A stretch of 27,293 nucleotides of DNA from a virus: IMG/VR virus record IMGVR_UViG_3300024517_000985, positions 1 to 27,293 of that record. The stretch is one strand, 5' to 3'. Made by a program: the position numbers and the translations under genes. This document shows positions 23,708 through 27,293 of the stretch, piece after piece. The notes beneath the pieces were generated by a model that was given only the letters and a program-made list of their open reading frames with translations, was not told the DNA's origin and made no database searches. Position 1 is the first letter of the stretch. Each line of letters begins with the position of its first letter.

Positions 23708-24949
23708 ATGGCGACGAAATCATGGGCCGGACAAGTAGGCGCCGTGGCCCAGGTGGTGACCTGCACGCCTGCCACGATCGAATCTACCGACATCTTCACG
23801 TTCAACATCAACGGGAAGCAAATCTCGTTCACGGCCACTGACACGACTGTAGCGACCACGGTCGCCGGTCTGGTCGCAGCGTGGAACGCCTCCACCGAGC
23901 CAGAGGCCATGGAGGTCACCGCGACCGACACAACGACAGAGGTGACGCTTACCGCCGACACGGCAGGCAAGCCGTTCACGGTCACTCTGACGGAAACGGA
24001 CGGCGGCGGCGCGGACACCCAGACGTTCACCCTGGCGACGACTCAGGCCAACAAAAGCCCGAACGACGTGAACGACGGCGACAACTGGTCCGACGGATCG
24101 GTTCCAGGGGCATCGGACACCATCCACATCCAGCACTCGGCCGTTTCTCTGCTGTGGAACCTCGACGCGCTGTCGGCCGTGACCGTGACGAACCTGACGG
24201 TTCACGATACGTTCACCGGCCAGATCGGCTTGCCCGAGAAGAACACGGACGGAGCCGAGTACAACGAATACCGGGAAACGCATCTGAAGTTGGCGATCAC
24301 CAATCTGGAAGTCCGGGGGACAAATTCGACCCGTCTCAATTTCAACGTGGGCACGGTGCAAACGGCGGTCGATGTCTTCGGCACGGGCACGAGCGCGGAC
24401 TCGAACGTTCCGACCATGCTGTTCCTCGGTACGCACGTCAGCAACACGGCGTCGGTTCAGAAAGGGAACGTCGGTATCGCTTTCCATGGCGGGGAAACGT
24501 CCGCCGTTGTCACCCTCAAAGCAGGCTGGGAGAGTTCGGCGGCGAACGACGTGATCATGGTCTGCGGAGCCGGGACAACGCTGACCACGATCGACCAGAG
24601 CAACGGCACGCTGACCACCAATTCGGCCGTTACCACGATGAACAAGTCCGGCGGAACGTGGACGCACTACGCCGGAGCGGTTGGCACGATCAACAACGAC
24701 GCCGGGGCAGTCTACTACCGTTCCGACGGGACATGGACTACGCTGCACAATCGAGGCATCTTCGACCTGTCCCGCGACAATCGCGCGCGGACCGGTACGA
24801 ACACAAGCCTGTATGCTGGCTGCTCGTTCATCGATTCCGCCAAAACGGTGACGCACTCGAATGGAATCGACCTGGTTCATTGCGGCATCGGCGACCTGAC
24901 CCGGCTGGACGTTGGCCGGCACGTGACCCTGACGCCGAGCGCAGTGTAA
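23708..24949 (+). CDS. probable tail fibre / beta-structured appendage protein
   Basis: The 413-residue protein is rich in Thr, Gly, Asn and Val. The N-terminal domain (about 10-110) has fibre-adaptor features (FTFNINGKQISFTATDTTVA, then LVAAWNAS). Residues about 110-400 repeat strands of the type expected in a beta helix or stacked beta fold (TTLTTIDQSNGTLTTNSAVT, then TMNKSGGTWTHYAG). It is similar in style to the 4504-5841 protein. No cleavage active site was identified. Likely receptor contact or a structural fibre. Stop overlaps the next start (TAATG). Confidence 0.6.
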   Translation: MATKSWAGQVGAVAQVVTCTPATIESTDIFTFNINGKQISFTATDTTVATTVAGLVAAWNASTEPEAMEVTATDTTTEVTLTADTAGKPFTVTLTETDGGGADTQTFTLATTQANKSPNDVNDGDNWSDGSVPGASDTIHIQHSAVSLLWNLDALSAVTVTNLTVHDTFTGQIGLPEKNTDGAEYNEYRETHLKLAITNLEVRGTNSTRLNFNVGTVQTAVDVFGTGTSADSNVPTMLFLGTHVSNTASVQKGNVGIAFHGGETSAVVTLKAGWESSAANDVIMVCGAGTTLTTIDQSNGTLTTNSAVTTMNKSGGTWTHYAGAVGTINNDAGAVYYRSDGTWTTLHNRGIFDLSRDNRARTGTNTSLYAGCSFIDSAKTVTHSNGIDLVHCGIGDLTRLDVGRHVTLTPSAV

Positions 24950-25554
24950 TGTGGACACCGAAACGAAGCCCATGGGTTAGGCTGCCAAGGAGAGGCGGCA
25001 TCGGTATGGGTATGGCGTGCTGCGATTGCGAAAGCACCACTTGCGATTATTGCTTCGTCGGCAGCGCCATTGCGGCTGATCCGGAGAACGCAACTGTCCG
25101 CATGGTCATTGGGGGTGGAGGAGACGAGTACTTAGCCGACACGGTAGGCGATTGTTCAACGGCTAACTGTGAGATCTTCAACGGCACGTGGGACTTGACC
25201 TGGGAAACGACCTTTGACGCCGACTGCCCGACCTGGTCATATGTAGACACCACTACCGATCCGGATGTCAAAGTTAGATTTCTGGCACGCCCGAAGCCTG
25301 CGACCTGTCCGAATTTATTCTGGGGCCAAGTATGGACATTAAACCGTGTGCCCGGATATCCCCCAACCCAAGTAGATTGGCGTGGCAATTTCTGTAGCTG
25401 TCTCAATGAGAAAGAGCTAGACGATAGTCAGGGACAGACATTCGGAGGATGTTGCGGTGGTTTGAGTTTGTGCGGGTGCGCCCATCCAGATGCGCCAGTG
25501 GATCTAGGCTTCGGCAACATCCCATTCGTCAGTGTAGTGATATCCTTGTTATGA
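24949..25554 (+). CDS. cysteine-rich protein near the tail genes
   Basis: From the coupled ATG at 24949 the protein has 201 residues. A second start at 25006 has a strong site (AAGGAGAGG, 24987-24995, spacing 10) and would give MGMACCDCES at the N-terminus, which may be the real one. About 15 cysteines are spread in pairs (ACCDCESTTCDYC, DCSTANC, NFCSC, GGCCGG, LCGC), suggesting disulfides or metal binding. The middle is beta-rich. It follows a fibre gene directly. Cys-rich late proteins of this kind are known to me from planctomycete phages, but no function is known. Confidence 0.6.
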   Translation: MWTPKRSPWVRLPRRGGIGMGMACCDCESTTCDYCFVGSAIAADPENATVRMVIGGGGDEYLADTVGDCSTANCEIFNGTWDLTWETTFDADCPTWSYVDTTTDPDVKVRFLARPKPATCPNLFWGQVWTLNRVPGYPPTQVDWRGNFCSCLNEKELDDSQGQTFGGCCGGLSLCGCAHPDAPVDLGFGNIPFVSVVISLL

Positions 25555-25925
25555 CATGCCCACACTTGGAAGTGATTAGCGAGCGGGCGATAAGTTGCCG
25601 CATACTCGCAAGTGTAGGGGCTTCACGGCAAGCTGGTCCCGCAATGCCGAATCACCCGTGCAAACAGTGCCAGACAGAATGGGTCAATGGGGTGGCTCCA
25701 AACTTGCTCGATCAGCAGACGTGGACGCCGACCATCATGGGGTTCTCGATTCCGTCCTTCGCGCCCTTACCAGTCGAACAATCACGCGGACTAGGAGACA
25801 CCGTAGCAACCGTTCTGTCTGCGGTGGGCGTGAAGAAACGCAAGGGATGCGGCTGCTCCAAGCGACAGGCGTGGCTGAATCGAGTCGTTCCGTACAAAAA
25901 GAAGACCCCCCCCCACCCCTCGTGA
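25551..25925 (+). CDS. small CxxC protein with C-terminal cytosine-tract-encoded end
   Basis: The ATG overlaps the upstream stop. The 124-residue product has a CxxC pair (PCKQC) at about residue 42-46, other Cys near the N-terminus, and near the C-terminus a GCGCSKRQAWLNRVVP motif reminiscent of small zinc-ribbon-like phage proteins. The final residues (KKKTPPHPS) are encoded through a nine-cytosine run, so a one-base change there alters the end. Function unknown; the context is the end of the tail operon. Confidence 0.55.
   Translation: MTCPHLEVISERAISCRILASVGASRQAGPAMPNHPCKQCQTEWVNGVAPNLLDQQTWTPTIMGFSIPSFAPLPVEQSRGLGDTVATVLSAVGVKKRKGCGCSKRQAWLNRVVPYKKKTPPHPS
25906..25914 (+). repeat. nine-cytosine homopolymer near a gene end
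   Basis: C9 (25906-25914) followed by ACCCC is located four codons before the 25551-25925 stop. Loss of one C makes the frame continuous through to the GTG start at 25942 and its protein without an intervening stop; a gain of one C would run to a stop near 25980. Confidence 0.85.
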
Positions 25926-25941
25926 GAACTGGAGTCGTTCC

Positions 25942-26166
25942 GTGGCCAGCAACCCCGACAAGGCTCCCGTGGCAAGCCTAGCGGCCCTCGTTCTGGAGAT
26001 GGACGGCATACTCAGAAACGGCATCCACGGGCCGCAGGACCGAAGCAGGGCGGCCAGGGTGATGGCGGAAGCGCTTGATTACCTGGCCCGCCAGAGAACA
26101 GAGTCGAACGAAAAATCCGCCGGCGGCGAGAAATCCGACGCGCGAGCCAACCCCGTTTTTTTTTAA
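25942..26166 (+). CDS. small soluble protein, 74 aa
   Basis: A GTG start at 25942 has a ggag site (25931-25934, spacing 7). The product is mainly helical (LAALVLEMDGILRNGIHGPQ, then AARVMAEALDYLARQ) with a polar, Ser/Glu/Lys-rich tail. It is the last plus-strand gene of the structural block. It could be fused to the preceding gene by a one-base change in the C9 tract. No family is recognised. Confidence 0.5.
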   Translation: MASNPDKAPVASLAALVLEMDGILRNGIHGPQDRSRAARVMAEALDYLARQRTESNEKSAGGEKSDARANPVFF

Positions 26167-26246
26167 AATAGATCGTAGCCTGAAAACAGTCTGGCACTTT
26201 TCCAACGACCTATGACCTTTGGCAATTGGCATAGGTAAGTGTCGCT

Positions 26247-26326
26247 TTTTGCGGCGCGTCGCATTTTGCTGCGCATCGTTTTGCGGCGCGTCGCGGAATG
26301 CTGCGCCGGATTCTCGGCGCATCGGA
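26247..26326 (+). repeat. iteron-like array (TTTTGCKGCGCRTCG-type)
   Basis: Three clear units TTTTGC(G/T)GCGC(G/A)TCG begin at 26247, 26264 and 26279 (spacing 17 and 15); the first and third share a 16-base identity. Two degenerate units follow (GAATGCTGCGCCGG from 26296, TTCTCGGCGCATCGG from 26311). The array lies in the 490-base gap 26167-26656 beside an A/T-rich stretch. Arrays like this are often protein-binding sites, for instance at replication origins or operators. Confidence 0.6.
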
Positions 26327-26415
26327 TCGCGGCGCTGTCCGTGCCGCGCCTTCGAGCAGTCGCGCGAACCTCGGCGCCGACGGTCGACGCCCGAATTATT
26401 TTTCGCCGCGCGATG

Positions 26416-26472
26416 CTAGGCCAATCGTCGAGGGATGCGGTCCGGATCGGCGTTCGATATCCGGTCGATCAT
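26416..26472 (-). CDS. candidate 18-codon peptide
   Basis: On the minus strand, agggggaagg stands six bases before an ATG (A at 26472), opening MIDRISNADPDRIPRRLA then TAG. The upstream 40 bases resemble those upstream of the XRE regulator gene (shared GCATGCGG-type half-site and AAGG-rich site), so the element may be a duplicated regulatory start. A short leader or toxin-like peptide is possible. Without homologues the call stays tentative. Confidence 0.3.
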   Translation of the reverse strand: MIDRISNADPDRIPRRLA

Positions 26473-26490
26473 GTCGTACCTTCCCCCTGC

Positions 26491-26506
26491 GTTCCGCATG
26501 CGGACC
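26491..26506. promoter_or_regulatory. near-palindromic operator candidate O1
   Basis: GTTCCGCATGCGGACC is a 16-base near-palindrome with a perfect 12-base core, TCCGCATGCGGA (26493-26504). It lies 19 bases upstream of the minus-strand peptide start. It matches O2 (26971-26986) at 13 of 16 positions. A lone half-site, ATGCGGTCCG, lies at 26435-26444. Confidence 0.5.
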
Positions 26507-26547
26507 GCTGCCCTGTTTCGAGTGTACCGTGAACCTGTTACTTGCTT

Positions 26548-26598
26548 CGCGCAGCGCGCGGCGCAGCGGTCCCGCTGACGCGGTCGGCGCGCTGCGCG
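26548..26598. repeat. 51-base nested dyad
   Basis: CGCGCAGCGCGC (26548-26559) is a perfect 12-base inverse of GCGCGCTGCGCG (26587-26598). Inside, CAGCGG (26564-26569) pairs with CCGCTG (26572-26577) around a two-base loop. It is just downstream of the XRE gene on the minus strand. No T run follows on either strand, so it is not a standard intrinsic terminator; a structured RNA, processing site or origin element are alternatives. Confidence 0.6.
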
Positions 26599-26656
26599 TC
26601 GCGATGGTGATTTTCTCGGCGCGGCAATTGGCGTTCGGCTCGATGCTGGCGCCGAG

Positions 26657-26947
26657 CTACGCTTCCGTCGGTTGCGCGTCGGTTGTTTCGGGCGCTGGCC
26701 TGATTGACGGCGCCGACCGCTCGAGCGCCAGCCGAACGCCAACGGCAACCGCGACAGCGTCGATGGTCGACGCGCGAACGTCAGCGCCTGAGAGAAACTC
26801 GGCGAGCTTGCGACGGTGAAGCCTGGGCTTGCCGCTTGCGTCCAGGCCGGCGCTTGCTGCGATGGAGTAGAAAGACGCGCCCTCTGCGTTCCGGCGGTTA
26901 GCCTCGACGCGCAGTCGATCGGCAATCCCTAGTCGCGTTGGTGGCAT
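26657..26947 (-). CDS. XRE/CI-Cro-like HTH regulator
   Basis: The 96-residue protein is read from an ATG at 26947 (minus strand), preceded by aagggaagggg. Residues about 25-75 show a helix-turn-helix plan: FYSIAASAGL (first helix pair), LHRRKLAEFLSGADVRAS (recognition part, with the FLSG of this family) and TIDAVAVAVGVRLAL. The tail is Ala/Pro/Thr-rich. The spacing matches small phage repressors, although an insertion lengthens the turn. It is transcribed away from the virion genes toward them. The near-palindrome O2 is 24 bases upstream of the start, pointing to autoregulation. Probably controls the phage switch or a neighbouring unit. Confidence 0.7.
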   Translation of the reverse strand: MPPTRLGIADRLRVEANRRNAEGASFYSIAASAGLDASGKPRLHRRKLAEFLSGADVRASTIDAVAVAVGVRLALERSAPSIRPAPETTDAQPTEA

Positions 26948-26970
26948 GATTTCCCCTTCCCTTACAAACG

Positions 26971-26986
26971 GTCCGCATACGGTCCT
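26971..26986. promoter_or_regulatory. operator candidate O2 upstream of the XRE gene
   Basis: GGTCCGCATACGGTCC reads as an imperfect 16-base palindrome and also holds two ACGGTCC copies 11 bases apart (26969-26975 and 26980-26986), one helical turn. It shares the GGTCCGCAT half-site with O1. It lies 24 bases upstream of the regulator start codon, a typical place for an autoregulatory site. Confidence 0.5.
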
Positions 26987-27066
26987 ACGATGGACAGTAA
27001 CGAATACGGCGCGTTCCCTTCAACCTATAATTTTCGGCGCGAACCGGGCACAACGTAACGGCGCGC

Positions 27067-27107
27067 AGACGCCTTGACGGCGGCGCCGATATCGACGCAA
27101 GGCGTTT
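27067..27107. repeat. stem-loop dyad upstream of the regulator
   Basis: ACGCCTTG (27069-27076) is a perfect inverse of CAAGGCGT (27098-27105), extended by one G-T and one A-T pair to 27067 and 27107. The 21-base loop contains GGCGCC and ATAT. It lies between the terminator of the upstream gene and the regulator start, so it could be an operator or a 5' leader structure. Confidence 0.45.
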
Positions 27108-27145
27108 GCCAGCCCAGTGTAGTTGGCATTGCAAAGCGAATGGGC

Positions 27146-27174
27146 AAAATAAAAGCGGAGGGACGTTCCTCCGC
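27146..27174 (-). terminator. intrinsic terminator for the minus-strand gene at the right edge
   Basis: On the minus strand, GCGGAGGA and TCCCTCCGC arms form an eight-pair stem (one G-T) around a four-base loop, followed by TTTTATTTT. In plus coordinates the arms are 27155-27162 and 27167-27174, and the A-rich tail is 27146-27154. It sits 19 bases beyond the stop of the partial gene at 27193, exactly where an intrinsic terminator is expected. Confidence 0.8.
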
Positions 27175-27192
27175 CGTGCGGTTGGCGTTCGG

Positions 27193-27293
27193 CTATTCTT
27201 CGATGCTTTGATCGTACCGTTCCGCCCAGTGGTTCGCCTCACTGAACGAATAGAAGGGGCCGACCACATTAGGCGGATCGACAAGCTCTGGGC
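27193..27293 (-). CDS. C-terminal end of an unidentified protein (partial)
   Basis: On the minus strand, one frame is open from the window edge to a TAG (27193-27195) and encodes 32 residues, including VVGPFYSFSEANHWAERYD and ending QSIEE. Aromatic and acidic residues are spread as in a real soluble protein, and the alternative frames are either stopped or Arg/Ser-rich. A clear terminator follows. The start is outside the window, so no function is given. Confidence 0.65.
   Translation of the reverse strand, partial: PELVDPPNVVGPFYSFSEANHWAERYDQSIEE

Noticed and set aside
23720-24973. 417-codon minus-strand open frame opposite the fibre-like gene
   Set aside because: Opposite a well-structured Thr/Gly-rich gene with good context; the minus product is Arg/Val-rich and typical of an antisense shadow.
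26118-26164. Palindrome CCGCCGGCGG plus T9 as an intrinsic terminator for the late operon
   Set aside because: The palindrome has no loop and is about 28 bases before the T run; no good stem directly precedes the T tract. Termination there is possible but not supported.
26239-26819. Plus-strand open frames in the control region
   Set aside because: Arg/Ala/Ser-rich translations without ribosome sites, overlapping the iterons, the dyad and the minus-strand regulator.
27026-27031. Perfect TATAAT on the plus strand
   Set aside because: No -35-like hexamer at suitable distance and no plus-strand gene follows; on the minus strand a TTGTGC-18-TATAGG pair is too weak to call.
1-27293. tRNA genes, CRISPR arrays, insertion sequences and attachment sites
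   Set aside because: No tRNA cloverleaf, spacer-repeat pattern, transposase or flanking long repeat was recognised by reading; an att site cannot be judged without the other end.

Overview
The window reads as one large, almost fully co-directional block of a lambda-like siphovirus or prophage, followed by a short control region on the opposite strand. It is moderately GC-rich and tightly packed, and most genes are joined by ATGA, TGATG or TAATG overlaps or gaps of a few bases. No integrase, replication gene, classical endolysin, tRNA or CRISPR array is visible. The host cannot be fixed from the sequence. The cysteine-rich late proteins, the trypsin-like protease fusion and the general look of the small proteins remind me of planctomycete phages and prophages, but that is an impression, not a demonstration.

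Bases 1-4096 hold the end of an unidentified gene, two very small single-pass membrane proteins, an exported trypsin-like serine protease fused to a coiled coil and a thioredoxin-fold-like domain (539-1990), and a run of eight small, overlapping, mostly unrecognisable genes. Two hairpins separate this from the next unit. Bases 4212-8006 hold probable appendage or fibre genes: a beta-helix-like protein (4504-5841), a protein with a seven-residue repeat (5841-6959) and smaller partners.

Bases 8006-17147 are the DNA packaging and head module in lambda order: small terminase, large terminase (GpA/lambda A type), two small proteins, portal (B), S49 head protease with an internal in-frame scaffold start (C/Nu3), capsid decoration protein (D position), major capsid protein (E), and the head-tail joining and tail completion genes. 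Bases 17149-25554 are the tail: tail tube protein, assembly chaperone with a canonical A AAA AAG -1 frameshift site whose extended frame ends on the tape-measure start codon, a short tape measure, tail-tip proteins, a large hub-like protein, a fibre-like protein and a cysteine-rich protein. A small membrane-protein gene on the minus strand (20477-20689) interrupts the tail operon. Two more small genes (25551-26166) are separated by a nine-cytosine tract.

From about 26200 onward the texture changes. GCGC becomes very frequent, there is an iteron-like array and a long nested dyad, and genes lie on the minus strand: an XRE-like regulator (26657-26947), a candidate 18-codon peptide, and the 3' end of an unknown gene followed by a clear intrinsic terminator. 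Two related 16-bp near-palindromes lie just upstream of the regulator and of the small peptide, which suggests an autoregulated switch.

The most notable items are the protease-coiled-coil-thioredoxin-like fusion, the frameshift cassette, the antisense membrane gene inside the tail operon, the C9 tract that could fuse two genes, and the paired operators with iterons in the control region.
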